Shown: positions 11,313-22,515, counted from the stretch's first letter. The stretch is DNA of 64,000 nt from Hymenopus coronatus (GCA_030762935.1 CM060899.1:17405001-17469000); one strand, 5' to 3'. Notes: a model not told the origin generated them from the letters alone. Translations and numbers: made by a program.

Positions 11313-11720
11313 AAAAAATCTGATGTGTTCCTACATTGTTAAAAAGCCTACGCTTCTCTTTGCTTCATGCTAATCGAGAAAAAATAGCAGAAATAGTCTT
11401 ATTACTTGCTGCCTTGTAAGTAGAAGTGAAATACGAGAGTACCATAGGTTAAAGTGAAAGCCAAAACTGCTTGCTACGTGACTGAAGTTCCTTTGTTTGT
11501 ATGGACAGTAATTGACAAATTGCTGAATGACAAAAATACAAGTTTTTCAAAGCTGAAACCAAAAACAAGGAATATCTCAAAAACAATCAACTCCACGAAA
11601 AAAACGTGTGTATTTTTACGTGCTCTAAATTTTTTCTAGTAGGTTTTTGTCCATCTCTTACGGTTTAGCATTTAAAAAAACGATCAACTCCACGAAAAAA
11701 AAAAATATATAACATAAATT
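11313..11720 (+). mobile_element. HLE1, left part of the copy split by a TIR transposon
   Basis: 5' terminus AAAAAATCTGATGTGTTCCT, but the ACTTTCTCTACA motif is deleted. The 'caactccacgaaaaaa ... cttacggtttagca' segment is followed by a second copy of 'acgatcaactccacgaaaaa' (11671-11700), a local duplication. It continues at 12317. Confidence 0.85.
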
Positions 11721-12316
11721 GAAGGGGTGAGAACCACAGTGGGCCATCTCCATGTGAGGTCAAAATTGAGCTGTTGCCATCTGTCGGTGTAGTTTATGGT
11801 TATACATCTTATATTGCAGTGGGCCATGTCCAGCATTTCACGTTTACAAACAGTAGAGCATCAAAATATCGGTCTAAATGAAACTACAAATTCTGTTAGA
11901 GTGGTCCAAATCCATGCAGCAAATCACGCTACCGCATATGATGATCTTATGTCCATGCTACCATTTATTCCTCCAGTGAATCCTGATTTTCACAAGAGTT
12001 TGCGTATGCAAGTCAATAATGATGATCAGCAGGACATTGATTAGATGTATGGAAATGGCCCAGTTACGTTTCTTTAGGCTGAGCCAAATCCCAGCAAAGG
12101 AAAATAGCTCCCAATAAATAACTGTAAAACCTAATTTTGCATGAAACCACGCAAATGTTGTTCTAATATAAGACAGAAAATATATTCTAGATTGCTGTGG
12201 CATTTAGTTATTATGTGTAACTTGGCTCAATAAATTATGATATTGAAAAAACATTGACCTTCGATTTCTCCACTTTTAAAAAATGATGATTGACCCAATA
12301 TGGTTCTCAGCCCTTC
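11721..12316. mobile_element. TIR DNA transposon, 596 bp, 4-bp AATT target duplication
   Basis: Ends are inverted repeats: GAAGGGGTGAGAACCACAGT at left and, reverse-complemented, GAAGGGCTGAGAACCATATT at right. It interrupts an HLE1 whose 'cataaattgtgtg' is split with AATT on each side, so the boundaries and 4-bp duplication are directly visible. A second motif GTGGGCCATGTCCAG repeats the end internally at about 11819. It contains a short frame (next entry) and is probably non-autonomous. Related to 22991-23767. I cannot name the superfamily. Confidence 0.8.
11796..12044 (+). CDS. Possible last exon of a transposase, in the TIR element
   Basis: 82-residue open frame. The readable part after a possible splice acceptor (TTATATTGCAG at ~11809-11819) includes ATAYDDLMSMLPFIPPVNPD. 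An 'LLP-IPP' type ending reminds me of uncharacterised insect transposon proteins, but this is recollection rather than a match. Nothing else supports function, and the element lacks room for a full transposase. Confidence 0.3.
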   Translation: MVIHLILQWAMSSISRLQTVEHQNIGLNETTNSVRVVQIHAANHATAYDDLMSMLPFIPPVNPDFHKSLRMQVNNDDQQDID

Positions 12317-12833
12317 AATTGTGTGTTTTAATGTGCTCTACACTTTTTGTGTTGTAGGTTTTTGTCCATCCCTTACGGTTTAGCAGTTTTACAAAATTCC
12401 GTAAAATTTATCCAGAATAAAGTAGTGTTCAGAGGCTATTCCCAGAAAATTCAAGATATACATTTTGCTTGTCATGTAAATATCTTTAATATACAAATAT
12501 TTTAATCAAAAGCGTTAGAGCCATTATTAAGAAAATCAAACTTTTCGAAAAAATTTCCATATAAAGGTAGTTGGGGATGGGGGGGATTTTCTTGAAAATC
12601 TTTGTGTCGCATCCTTGAAAGATACAAAAGTTAAATACCAAGTTTGGTATTCAACGGTTTTTCGTTTTTGAGCTATCTGTCCACAGACACACACACATGG
12701 ACTTTTTTTTGGATTCAGGGGGACCCAAAACGTGTATTTCCGGTGAAATCTCGGTATCGAAATTTTGGGTGCAATATAATATCTTCTCTATACACTATTT
12801 ACATAGTACGTGTAGAGAAAGTAAAAATAAATA
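12317..12833 (+). mobile_element. HLE1, right part of the copy split by the TIR transposon
   Basis: Resumes at AATTGTGTGTTTTAATG and runs to an intact hairpin (TATACACTATTTACATAGTA) and GTAGAGAAAGTAAAAATA. The AC tract is only 'cacagacacacacaca'. Confidence 0.9.
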
Positions 12834-12835
12834 AA

Positions 12836-13056
12836 AGTTAATTGGCTTAGCACTTCCTAAAGCAAGTTGCATGACATTATATCTAATAAATATTCATCAC
12901 CTACTATATTATCAAATTTAAAACGAAAAGACCAAGTGCTGATATCAAGAATTCGCATTGGACACAAAAATAGCCCATACCACTATTTTCCTGAATGTGA
13001 ACACTGCCAACAGACCTTAACCATCAATCACATCTTCACAGAATGTCTATTTTTTT
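12836..13056 (+). pseudogene. LINE fragment, Jockey-like ORF2 C-terminus
   Basis: The frame from 12867 reads KRKDQVLISRIRIGHKN, then a zinc-knuckle-like C-x2-C ... H-x4-C arrangement (CEHCQQ, INHIFTEC). This matches the extreme C-terminus of Jockey-group LINE proteins. The catalytic domains are absent. It ends in a poly-T run where HLE1 sequence starts. Confidence 0.75.
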
Positions 13057-13062
13057 TTTAAT

Positions 13063-13117
13063 GAAAAATCAGATGTGTTCCATTCACATAGCTTTCTTTA
13101 TATCACTGCAACACGTT
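13063..13117 (+). mobile_element. HLE1 5' terminus only
   Basis: AAAAATCAGATGTGTTCCAT then 'cacatagctttctttatatc' and 'actgcaacacg': about 55 bases of the element start, cut by the hairpin end of the next, opposite copy. Confidence 0.8.
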
Positions 13118-13932
13118 TTTACTTTCTGATTACGCAATAATAGAGAAGGTATTGCACTCAACCCAAAAATTCGATACCGAGATCTCACCGGGAACATATG
13201 TTTTAGGGTCCCCAATATCCAAAAAAAAAGGTCCGTGTGTCAGTGTGTCCGTGCGTCTGTGAACACGATAACTCAAAACCGATAAGTCTGTAAAATACCA
13301 AAGTTGGAATTTAAGTTTAGTATCTTCCAGGGATGCAACACGAAGATTTTGAGAAAAATCCCCCACCCCAACTACCCTTTACATGGATCTTTTTTGGAAA
13401 ATTTTGATTTTCTCAAAAATAGCTCTAACGATTTTGATAAAAATTTCGTGTATTAAAGGTATTTACCTGAAAAATAAAATGTATATCTTGAATTTTCTGG
13501 GAATAGCCTCTGAAGACTACTTTATTCTGGATGATTTTTACGGAATTTTGCATAACTGCTAAACCGTAACAAACGGACAAAAACTTGTCGTACAAGAAAT
13601 GTAGAGCACGTTAAAACACACAATTTATGTTGTATACATTTTTTTCGTGGAGTTGGTCGTTTTTAACATATTTCTTTTATTTAGTTTCATCTTTGAAAAT
13701 CATACAGTAATGTGTCAACTGCTGTCCGTATAAACAAAGGAACTTCAGTCACATAGCAACCAGCTTTTGACTATAACTTTATTCTATGGTACTCCCTTAT
13801 TTCGCTTCTACTTACAAGGAAGCAAATAATAAGACTATTTCTGCATGAAGTAAATGAAATCATAAGCTTTTTAACAATAATTTGGTGCAGAGATATAGAG
13901 AAAGCCATGTGAATGGAACACATCAGATTTTT
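13118..13932 (-). mobile_element. HLE1, near-complete, hairpin arm damaged
   Basis: The left hairpin arm is reduced to ACTTTCTGATTACG; the rest is typical, with GT/GC-rich tract at 13230-13258. Its 5' terminus (GCCATGTGAATGGAACACAT) abuts mariner sequence at 13933. Confidence 0.92.
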
Positions 13933-14712
13933 CCCATTGCAATGACTGAACGATCTGCCGGAGTATTGAAACAATTTGTTTGTTGTTGCCAAATGAGGTC
14001 TTTTTCCTTTTACCTCCTCACTCAAACGTTACAATAGGCTTGCGTAGTAGTCCCCAGGTATACTTTTACCCTTTTCCAAGTAATGAATAAAAATAATTCC
14101 CTGTACATCCCAGAAAACTCTCGCCATAACCTTTTTAGCTGATAAAATTGACTTTGCATTTTTTGGAGTTGGTTCACCTGGCGCAATCCATTGTTTTGAC
14201 TGTGATATACCTTCTGGGATGCAGTGATGTATCAAAGTTTCATCCATGGTAACAGGCCGTCCCAAAAATGTACTGGGATTTTTACGGTAGAGCTCCACAT
14301 TCTTAACAGAAACAGTTTTTCTTCGCAACTTTTGATCAGGTGTCAACAAACATGGCACCATCTTGCACAGACCTTGTGAAGCCCAAACCATTACTTAAAA
14401 TATTAGCTACACGTTCTTCTGATATGTTTACAGCCTCTGCTATCTCAAACAACTTTAATCTGCGGTCTTCCAGTACTAAACGATGAGTTTTTTCAATGAT
14501 CTCTGGAGTTGTCACTTCTACAGGGCGTCCAGAGCGAGGCTCATCACTAGTGCTCGTTCGTCCCATTTTAAACTCGGCAACCCACCTTTTAATCATTGGA
14601 TATGAAGGGGCAGAGTCTTTCAATGTACTGTCCTCCTTGACTTCTTTAGGCGTCAAGAATTTCAAATGGAAGTATTTAATATCTGCTCGTTTTTCCAAAT
14701 GCTCCTATTTCT
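13933..14712 (-). pseudogene. mariner transposase pseudogene, N-terminal two-thirds
   Basis: Cut-and-paste transposase of the mariner family, read leftward from an ATG at 14698 (MEKRADIKYFHLK). It keeps the helix-turn-helix DNA-binding half (YPMIKRWVAEFKMGR, SGRPVEVTTPEI, IAEAVNISEERV). The first catalytic aspartate lies in TMDETLIHH, followed by VFWDVQGIIFIHYLEKG and YYASLL. A frameshift lies near 14336-14391 and another near 14025. The similarity fades after EEVKGKRPHL, before the second and third catalytic aspartates. Both terminal inverted repeats are missing. HLE1 copies in the same orientation abut both sides. Confidence 0.9.
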
Positions 14713-15530
14713 TACTTTCCCTAGCACGTCCGTACAACATACACAGTAGAGAAGCAATTATATTCCACCCAAAAATTCGATATCGACATTTCACTGGAAA
14801 TACGTGTTTTGAGGACCTCTGAGTCCAAACAAAAATCATGTTTAGGCAAAGATCCGCAGGTGTGTAGCTGTGGACTACGTGACTCAAAAACGAAAAGTCT
14901 GTTAAATACCAATTTGATGTTTAGGCTTTGTATTTTCCAAGGATGCGACACAAAGATTTTCAAAACAAAAAAACCCACCCCAAACTACTCTTGACATGGC
15001 TTTTCTAAAATTTTTAATCAATATACCGTCTATTAAATATATTTACATGACAAAGAAAATATATCTTGAATTTTTTGTGAATAGCGTTTGAAGTCCTCTT
15101 CATTCTGAATGACTTTTGTACAACTGCTAAACCGAAACACAGATAAAAACTTCTTGTATACAAAAAATAAGTAAGTCTCGTTAAAACACACAATTTACGC
15201 CATGAACAGTATTATGTAGAGTTAACCATTATTATATATTTAAATTTATAACTACTTAAACTACTCTCAAACGGGAAGTCATCTTTTGTTTCATCTCTCT
15301 TTTTCTTTACCCCTGGCCACACATAGAAAACTGAATTTAAATTTCTCTTTTAAATGATTTTACTCTCGGCTTAGCCCATTGTATTCTCTTATTTCTTTTC
15401 TGCTTACAAAGAAGCAGGTAATAAAACCATTTCTGCTAATGTTAATAAAATAATAATAGTTTTGTAAGAATAGTTCGCTTGGGGGAAAAAGGTAGAGACA
15501 GCAATTTATTTGGAACACATCCAATTTTAT
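14713..15530 (-). mobile_element. HLE1, complete, module type B
   Basis: The hairpin arm is mutated (CTTTCCCTAGCACGTCCGTA). After the middle block come 'acccctggccacacatag' and 'ttctgcttacaaagaagcag' of module B. The 5' terminus is degraded (GTAGAGACAGCAATTTATTT then GGAACACATCCAA). Confidence 0.88.
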
Positions 15531-15844
15531 AGTTATTACGTATTCTAAATTGGAAACACATTTGAGAGACAAATTTTGAACCGCGGGGGATTTAAAATTC
15601 GAAATCTGCAAAACTAGGGGTAAGAATTTCTAAAGTTCCTCAGGCTAACCTTAAAATGACCCGTAGGGTATTTAAAACTAGCGGAATGTTCAATACAATA
15701 GCGTCACTTGAATCAGAATATGAAAGTATGCTATTTATTAACGGTCAAAACCAATTTTCGGATTTTAAACAATATAGTGTCCTCTTAAAGTTTGAAAATG
15801 TTCTACTTTAAGGCGACTTCATGTTTAAAACCTTCAATTAATAA
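15531..15844. other. Unassigned sequence
   Basis: No match to repeats or protein motifs recognised. Confidence 0.4.
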
Positions 15845-16585
15845 TTACTTTCTCTACACGTACCATGTACAGTTTATAGACAAGGTACTGTATTGCACCC
15901 AAAAATTTGATACCGAGTTTTCACTGGAAATACATGTTTTGAGACCCCCTGAATCCAACAAAAGCTATTTTTAGAAAAATATCCGCGTGTGTATGTGAGT
16001 ATCATAGCTCAAAAACGAAAATACCTTTGAATATCAAACTTGGTATTTAAGGATGAGACACGAAAACTTGGAAGAAAATCGATCCACCTCCAACTATCCT
16101 TTATATGGAAAAAATTTCCAAAATTTTGACTTTCTGAAATATGACCAACAATTTTGATTAAAATCTCCTATATTTAAGATATGTACATGACAAATAAAAT
16201 ATATATCTTTTCAATTTTCTGGGAACAGTCTTAGAAGACATGCTCATTCCGGATGAATTTTGCGGAATTTTTCATAACTGGTAAACCGTAAGAGGTAGAC
16301 AAAACTTACCACACAAGAAATATAGCGCTTGTTAACACACATATCATGTTAAATACATAATTTTCGTGGATATATATTTCGTGTTTTTGAGATATTTATT
16401 GTTATTAGTTTCAGCTTTAAAATACTTCTACTTTTCTCACACAGCAACCAGATTTTGTCTATCAGTTTAGCCTACGGTACTCTTATTTTCTTTCTACTTG
16501 CAAGGAAGCAAGTAATAAGATTTTTCTGCTAATTTTTTCTCGATTAGCATGAAGTAACTAGAAGCATAAGCTTTTTAACAATACT
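15845..16585 (-). mobile_element. HLE1, hairpin to near the 5' end
   Basis: Intact start CTTTCTCTACACGTACCATG, but the hairpin loop has lost bases (CAGTTTATAGACAAGG). The palindrome is halved by a deletion (TTGAATATCAAACTTGGTATTTAAGG). The last ~30 bases of the 5' terminus are lost after 'agctttttaacaatac'. Confidence 0.9.
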
Positions 16586-17558
16586 TTACAAGATATTCAC
16601 ACGGAATTTTCACACAACACACGTATTGTTGAAACACTTCACAACAATACGAAGACAAAGACGTGATTGAGACGGTTCAAGCTGATAAACGTACCATTGA
16701 CACGTCCTGCGCTGTGGCTGTTGTACGTAGTATTGACGTAAAACAAACGAAAGATACATTTATAGCGCAAATACTAGTACATATATGGTGCATTGGGATG
16801 AATGGTGTCTGACTAAAGTGTTTCTAGATTAATATAATCAAGATAGGGAAAAACTTTACGCCCTGATTTCCTTGAATATAGTTCGGAGTGTGTGAAGAAC
16901 GTCGAGCTAAGGCTCGTTGCACAGCTTATGCAATAAAAACCCTCTGGAAGTTGAAAAAATGTAATTTAAAAACGTTAGCATTGTAACGAGTTCACTGAGA
17001 AACGTAAATAGAAGGCCCAGACGACATTTTTTGTAAGCAGTGAGTAGTGCACATCATTTGTCGCTTTGATGCTGGTCAGTTAAATAGAGAGAGCCACTGC
17101 GCTCTGCTCGATAAAGCAAATTATGCTCATATTGTCTGTGTGCAAATAAAATTAAATGGGATGCTTTAGCGCTCAGTTCATGGTATGTTTTTTTTGTTCT
17201 GTTTTGGCTTTCTGTTTTTTTCTCTCCATATTAACATCCCTGTGCGCAAATCTACGCATGTGTCCGTTCAGGCTGTTACCTAAACAGTTAACTCCCAAAA
17301 AGTGCAACAAAAACAAATGGGGTGGTGAAAAGGAGAGATATTTCATGTTGGTACAGACTAGGGGGTTTTCAAAGCGTACACTTCCCAGTGATGACGCCAC
17401 TAATCCAACAGATTACAGCAGGCATATCGAAACTAAGGAGCAGAAGGGAAGATCATTCCGTGTGAAGCATTCGTGCTATCCGCTACGCGACGTAAAGGAA
17501 TGCTTGTAAATGCAACGCCTTCCTTATCTACGTCAAGTGTTGTGTAAAAAAGAAAGAA
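16586..17558. other. Unassigned 970-base stretch
   Basis: Free of HLE1. A perfect 10-base inverted repeat CGTATTGTTG/CAACAATACG lies at about 16631-16660. An open frame at 17156-17509 (117 codons) begins with a hydrophobic, signal-peptide-like run (MGCFSAQFMVCFFCSVLAFC), then is basic. No family resemblance, so I do not call it a gene. Confidence 0.4.
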
Positions 17559-17958
17559 TATATACATTTTATTTATGATTTAAATATCTTCAATATATGG
17601 CATTTTAATCAAAATCGTTAAATCCAATTTTTAGAAAAACAACATTTTAAAATATTTGTCTATTTAAAACGTAGTTTATGGTGAGGATATTTTCTTGAAA
17701 ATTTTTGCTCGCGTGCTTGAGAGATAAAAAAAAAACAAAAAATCAAACCAAAAAAAAAAACAACAAATATAAAGTTTTGTCTTCTACAGTCTTTTCGTTT
17801 TTGAGCTATGCTGTCGACGGACACACACGGACGTTTTTCTAAAAATGTCTTTGCCGGATTCAGGAGACCTCAAAAAACATTTCTCGTGAAATGTTCACAT
17901 CGACATTTTGGATGGAATAAAACACCTTCTCTAGCTACTATGTACAGACCTCGCAAAA
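17559..17958 (+). mobile_element. HLE1, 3' part, degraded
   Basis: From 'acattttatttatgatttaaatatc' to a hairpin whose right arm is replaced by a poly-A run at 17956-17979. It contains an extra A/C-rich patch at 17728-17765 in place of the conserved palindrome region. Confidence 0.75.
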
Positions 17959-17979
17959 AAAAAAAAAAAAAAAAAAAAA

Positions 17980-18554
17980 CTAATGTCTGGAACACCAAAT
18001 TCGTCAAAGTCCCTCACGGCGCAGCGCCTTGTGTACACCCTCCGAGATACACTTGTGTAGCGTCAGCAAAAAGTTGTCACAAGTTCCAAATATCAATATT
18101 ACTAATGCATATGATCAAAAATCATAATTAAATGCATAACTTGAGCTTCTTCAACATAATTAACAATATTAACGACACAAGGCATGATACAGTTTGGTTT
18201 GTAAAATCTGCCACTTTCCATGTGTGTTCGCTGTAACGCTGAGATGAAACGTAGGTTACTCCTCTGCTGAGGGTCGCAGGTTCGCTTCTCGCATGTAGCA
18301 AACATTTTGTTTCTTCTCGTCATTATATTAAATCAACACATATGGGCTATTTATTTTAGATATATGTACTTATTTCATACAGGACATTCGCTAGAATTAA
18401 TAAAATGATGCTTCTTTGAGTGTTTATTCTACCGAACATCGATATGCTGCACACGAAAACATGTGGTACGCGGAAAAATAAAGGTATTGTTAAGAAAACC
18501 AATGTTTTAAGATTTTTTTAAATTAATATACCATTCACAAAGCGATCAAACGCA
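17980..18554. other. Unassigned sequence with one B-box-like site
   Basis: At 18272-18292 GTCGCAGGTTCGCTTCTCGC resembles a tRNA B box, but no A box or cloverleaf was found. Nothing else recognised. Confidence 0.35.
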
Positions 18555-19005
18555 CCCTTCATAAATCGATTCGTGACGATCTTCTCATATGAGGTGACAT
18601 CTTCTTCCAAACGTAAGGGAAAGGTGGTTGTCTATCGTCCAAATGGGACTCGATGTGTTGCAAAATACGTGGTTCACAATTCCATCATGGTCGCGTATCT
18701 GTATCATGTTGGAGTTAGATATCAAGGGACGGTCTAGGTGTGCTGAGGTAGCTTGACGATACAATGAACGGTGTGCAATACATGGTAATATTCCCTTTCG
18801 ATTCCCTTTGTAAGAATGTGTTCTCTATTGAGAATGTGTGGGCTGAGGTAAAAAGGGAGCTGCGCTCCAATTACCTGTTGATGGGCGAAGGACAAAATAT
18901 GGCTGGGCTCTTTTAGCTTCTGGTCCACATTACTGTAGGCATTTATTTTGTCTATGCCCCAAAGTTTGAGGGTAGTTATACGGGCTGAGGGTTCATACAC
19001 CCGAT
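18555..19005 (+). pseudogene. Tc1-like transposase relic with internal deletion
   Basis: The frame from about 18565 reads RFVTIFSYEVTSSSKRKGK, VVVYRPNGTRCVAKYVVHN and then a YHVGVRYQG stretch before a stop. This is the part around the first catalytic aspartate of Tc1-like transposases (usual FSDE, here FSYE, so D is lost). Further on, ENVWAEVKRELRS (about 18829-18867) is the third catalytic motif region, and SMPQSLRVVIRAEG (about 18951-18992) the C-terminal region, in shifted frames. The section with the second aspartate is deleted. Confidence 0.6.
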
Positions 19006-19204
19006 ATTAATTGTGTTTATATTTTTGTATCAATTTTAGAAGATTATATTTACGATATATATATTTTTTTAGTCACTTAACACGAGTGTTAGTAGAAGTA
19101 TGTTTTTGTGTTAATGAATAAGTTAATAACTTCAAATGCCAAAGCTTTATTATTGTAATACTTTGTTCTACATATCCAGCCATAAAATTAACAAACATAA
19201 AAAA

Positions 19205-19285
19205 TAATGACAAAAGCGCGAGGTTTGAACCTTGGAACTTAAGAGTGAAAGCAAAGCCTTCTTAACCTCTCGGTCACCGTAACCT
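19205..19285 (-). repeat. tRNA-like sequence, Ser/Leu type
   Basis: On the minus strand GGTGACCGAGAGGTTAAGAA is A-box-like and CAAGGTTCAAACCTCGC is B-box-like, about 35 bases apart. The order and the class II flavour point to a tRNA pseudogene or SINE head. Acceptor stem not convincing. Confidence 0.45.
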
Positions 19286-19529
19286 TGTTTTCAGTTCTCA
19301 GAATGGTAATGCTTGCGTTGTCAGTCACTGGTTTCTGTACACTTTTTCGTGTGCGTTGGGAACACAGCTTTTACGAAGATACCCGAAGTCCTTCGATCGA
19401 TACGTTATCTGGGGATGACTAATTTTTTTGGCGACGGGTGTACATTCAGTGTACATACGTGCTACACAGAAAGTAAAAATCAGATTTTTGACATTCAGAT
19501 ACCTCCCTATCTGCAACAAACTCTCCTTT
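19286..19529. other. Unassigned sequence
   Basis: Contains GTGTACATTCAGTGTACATA and GAAAGTAAAAATCAGATTTT, which echo HLE1 ends, but no continuous match could be followed. Confidence 0.3.
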
Positions 19530-19700
19530 CAAAGGCTTGCTCTTACATACGCTTCATTCTAATCACGATATTTATGAGCAGAAATGTTTTCGCCGTATGT
19601 TTTCTTGTAGATAAAGAGAAAATGAACACTATGCTAAAGTGATGGTCAAATCTTTTAATAATTTCTTCATTAATTTTGTTGTAGGTTTTTGAAAAATAAT
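19530..19700 (+). mobile_element. HLE1 module B fragment, strongly decayed
   Basis: 'cgcttcattctaatcacgat', 'agcagaaatg', 'actatgctaaagtgatggtc' keep the order of the family 5' part. Confidence 0.4.
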
Positions 19701-19768
19701 GTATTAAGTTAATTATTATAAAGACATGGAATTAGCTTTTACCAAACATAGATACAAAAAATTACAAT

Positions 19769-20618
19769 ACAAAAAATGTGATGTGCTCCATTCACATGAC
19801 TTTCTCTACATTATGGTTAATTAGCTTATTCTTCTATCTATATTGCTAAAGCACTAGCTGAAAGGGTCTTATTACTTAGTTCCTTTATAAGTAGAAGGGA
19901 ATACATTAGGCTAATCCGACAGTCAAATGTTTTAAAATGTGGTTGCAATGGGATTGAAATCCGTTTCTTTGCGTAGCCGAAAGTTGAAGGTTCCCGTATG
20001 AGAAAAGTAAGTATTTTAAAACAAATAAATAACAAGGAATATCTCGAAAACGGGACACTACACGATAAAAATGTATGACATAAATTGCGTGTTATACTGT
20101 GATCTACATGTTTTGAAAAATAAGATTTTTTCAATCTCTTAGGGTTTACTAGTTATGAAAAATCCAATAAAAATCATCCAGAATAAAGAGGTGTTCAGAG
20201 GCCTATTCCCAGAAAAAACAATATATACATTTTATTTGTCAGGTATATAGCTTTAATATACGATATTTTAATCAAAATTGTTAGAGAAATTTTGAGGAAA
20301 TAAAACTTTTCGAATTTTTTTCCATGTAAAGGGTGGTTGGGAGAGGGAGGATTTTCTTGAAAATCTTCATGTCGTATCCTTGAAGATACCGAACTTAAAT
20401 ACCAAGTTTGGTATTTAACGGTCTTTTCGTTTTTGAGCGGTGCTGTCCAAAGACACACACATACACATACACACACACACATACACACACGCACTCACTC
20501 GGACCATTTTCCAAAAATTCTTTTTTGGATTCGGGGGGACCCAAAACATGTATTTCCGGTGAAACCTCGGTATCGAATTTCCCTATACACTGCACTAGTA
20601 CGTGTAGAAAAAGTAAAA
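19769..20618 (+). mobile_element. HLE1, complete, module type B
   Basis: 5' terminus AAAAAATGTGATGTGCTCCA, ACTTTCTCTACA intact, type B module ('ttagttcctttataagtaga', 'ttttaaaatgtggttgcaat'), palindrome intact, AC tract at 20454-20497. The hairpin is shortened (CCCTATACACTGCACTAGTA) but ends GTAGAAAAAGTAAAAAGG. Confidence 0.92.
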
Positions 20619-21325
20619 AGGTAGATCTCGTTAAAAGCATATAGTTTGCCTATACATTTTTTCTTTGTCCAGCACACATGTACAATGCACATATTAGACA
20701 GAGGAGGTATTGTATTCCATCCAAAAATTCGATACCGAGATCTTACCGGAAATGCTTATTTTGAGACCCCAAGAATTCCCCCCCCTCCAAAAAAAAATAT
20801 TTTTAGAAAAAATTCTGTGTGTGATGCATGGCTCAAAAACGACCTTCGGTTAAGCACCAAACTTGGTATTTATGTTTAGCGTCTTCCAAGGACGTGACAC
20901 GAAGATTTTCAAGAAAATGTTCCCACCCACAACTACCCTTTACATGGTACATTGGTCGAAAATTTTGATTTTCTTATGCAGGGTTCTAACAATTTTTATT
21001 GAAATGCCTTATTTTAAGACATTTTAATGACAATCTAAATTAATATTTTGAATTTTGTTGAAATAGCCTCTGAAGACGTCTTCATTCAGATGACTTTTGT
21101 AAAATTAGTGGATAAAAACTTACTACACAGAAAATGGAATCTCAACAAAACACAATTTATGTCATGATTTTTGAGGAGTTAATCGTTTTCGAGATATTCC
21201 TTGTTATTGGTTTAAATTTTAAACTACTTAAACTTTTCTGAAGTGGGAAGTCCACTTTTATTTCACCTTTTTGTTTTACTCCCGGGAATGCTAAAGGGAA
21301 CTAAATTTCAATTGTTTCACATTGT
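20619..21325 (-). mobile_element. HLE1, hairpin to mid-module B, with stray fragment in front
   Basis: 20619-20660 is a short piece of the family middle ('tagatctcgttaaaagcata'). The main part starts with a damaged hairpin at about 20671 and runs to 'aaatttcaattgtttcacat', where the next copy, opposite in orientation, begins. Confidence 0.82.
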
Positions 21326-21327
21326 GA

Positions 21328-22213
21328 TAGGTTTTAAAAATCTGATGTGTACCATTCACATGACTTTATATCTCTGGAACAAAGTATTCTTAAAAAACTT
21401 ATACTTCTATTAACTTCATGCTACTCAGTAAAACATTAGCAGAAATAGCCATATTATTGCTTCCTTGTAAGTAGAGGAGAAATAAGGGAGTACCATAGGT
21501 TAAAGTGATAATCAAAAGCTGGTTTCTATGTCACTGAAGTTCCTTTGTTTGTGTGGACAGCAGTTGACAAATTCCTGTATGAGAACTGTATAAGTTTTTC
21601 ATAGCAGAAACCAAAAATAAGGAATGTTACAAAAACGACGAACTCCACGAAAAAAAATGTATATAACACAAATTGTGTGTTTTAACGTACTCTACATTTT
21701 TTGTCTAGTAAGTTTTTGTCCATCTCTTATGGTTTAGCAGGTATTCAAAATTTAGTAAAATTCATCCAGAATAAACTACTCTTCAGAGGCTATTCCCAGA
21801 AAATTCAAGATATACATTTTATTTGCCAGGTAAATATCTTTAATATACGAAATTTTAATCAAAATCATTCAGCAATTTTTGAGAAAATCAAAATTTTCGA
21901 AAAAAAATCCATATAAGGGGTATTTGGGCGTCGGGGGATTTTTCTCAAAATCTTCGTGTCGCATCCCTGAAAGATACTGAATTTAAATACCAAGTTTGGT
22001 ATTTTACCTACTTTTCGTTTTTGAGTTATCGTGTTCAAAGGCACACGGACACACACACACACACACACGGACCTTTTTCTGAAAATGCTTTTTTTAGATA
22101 AAGGGGACCCTAAAACATATATTTCCGGTGAAATCTCAGTATCGAATTTTTGGGTGGAGTGCAATACCTTGTCTATACACTATGTACATAGTGAGTATAG
22201 AGAAAGTAAAAAT
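21328..22213 (+). mobile_element. HLE1, complete, module type A
   Basis: AAAAATCTGATGTGTACCAT at the start; palindrome AAATACCAAGTTTGGTATTT intact; AC tract at 22041-22069; the hairpin ends TATAGAGAAAGTAAAAATAT. One of the best-preserved copies. Confidence 0.95.
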
Positions 22214-22216
22214 ATG

Positions 22217-22397
22217 ACAATGACGTTAGACTAGTGTATTCCCTTAGTTTCCTTCTGTTACAAAGAAGCAAGTAATAAGACTAATTTTGCTAAAGCCTAT
22301 ATCGATTAGCATGACGTAGATCAAATACTACTCTTTTGTAACAACTGTTTGTTTGCAGATCAAGTAGAGAATCATGAGAATGTAGCACAATATATTT
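22217..22397 (-). mobile_element. HLE1 5' fragment, module type B
   Basis: 'tgtattcccttagtttcctt', 'caaagaagcaagtaataaga', then GTAGAGAATCATGAGAATGT as a degraded 5' terminus. Confidence 0.7.
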
Positions 22398-22515
22398 TAC
22401 TTTCTCTACACTTACTATGTACACAGTAGGCCGAGAGGCTATATTCCACCCACAAGTTCTGTATCAAGTATTCGGCTGAAATATGATTTGAGGTCCCCCT
22501 ATGTCCCAATTTTTT
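22398..22515 (-). mobile_element. HLE1 3' fragment
   Basis: CTTTCTCTACACTTACTATG starts a hairpin whose second arm is eroded; cut at 22515 by the next copy. Confidence 0.75.

Noticed and set aside
17156..17509. 117-codon frame with hydrophobic start, considered as a secreted protein gene
   Set aside because: No family resemblance, no neighbouring exon or promoter signal, and the hydrophobic start comes from a T-rich run. Kept only as a remark.
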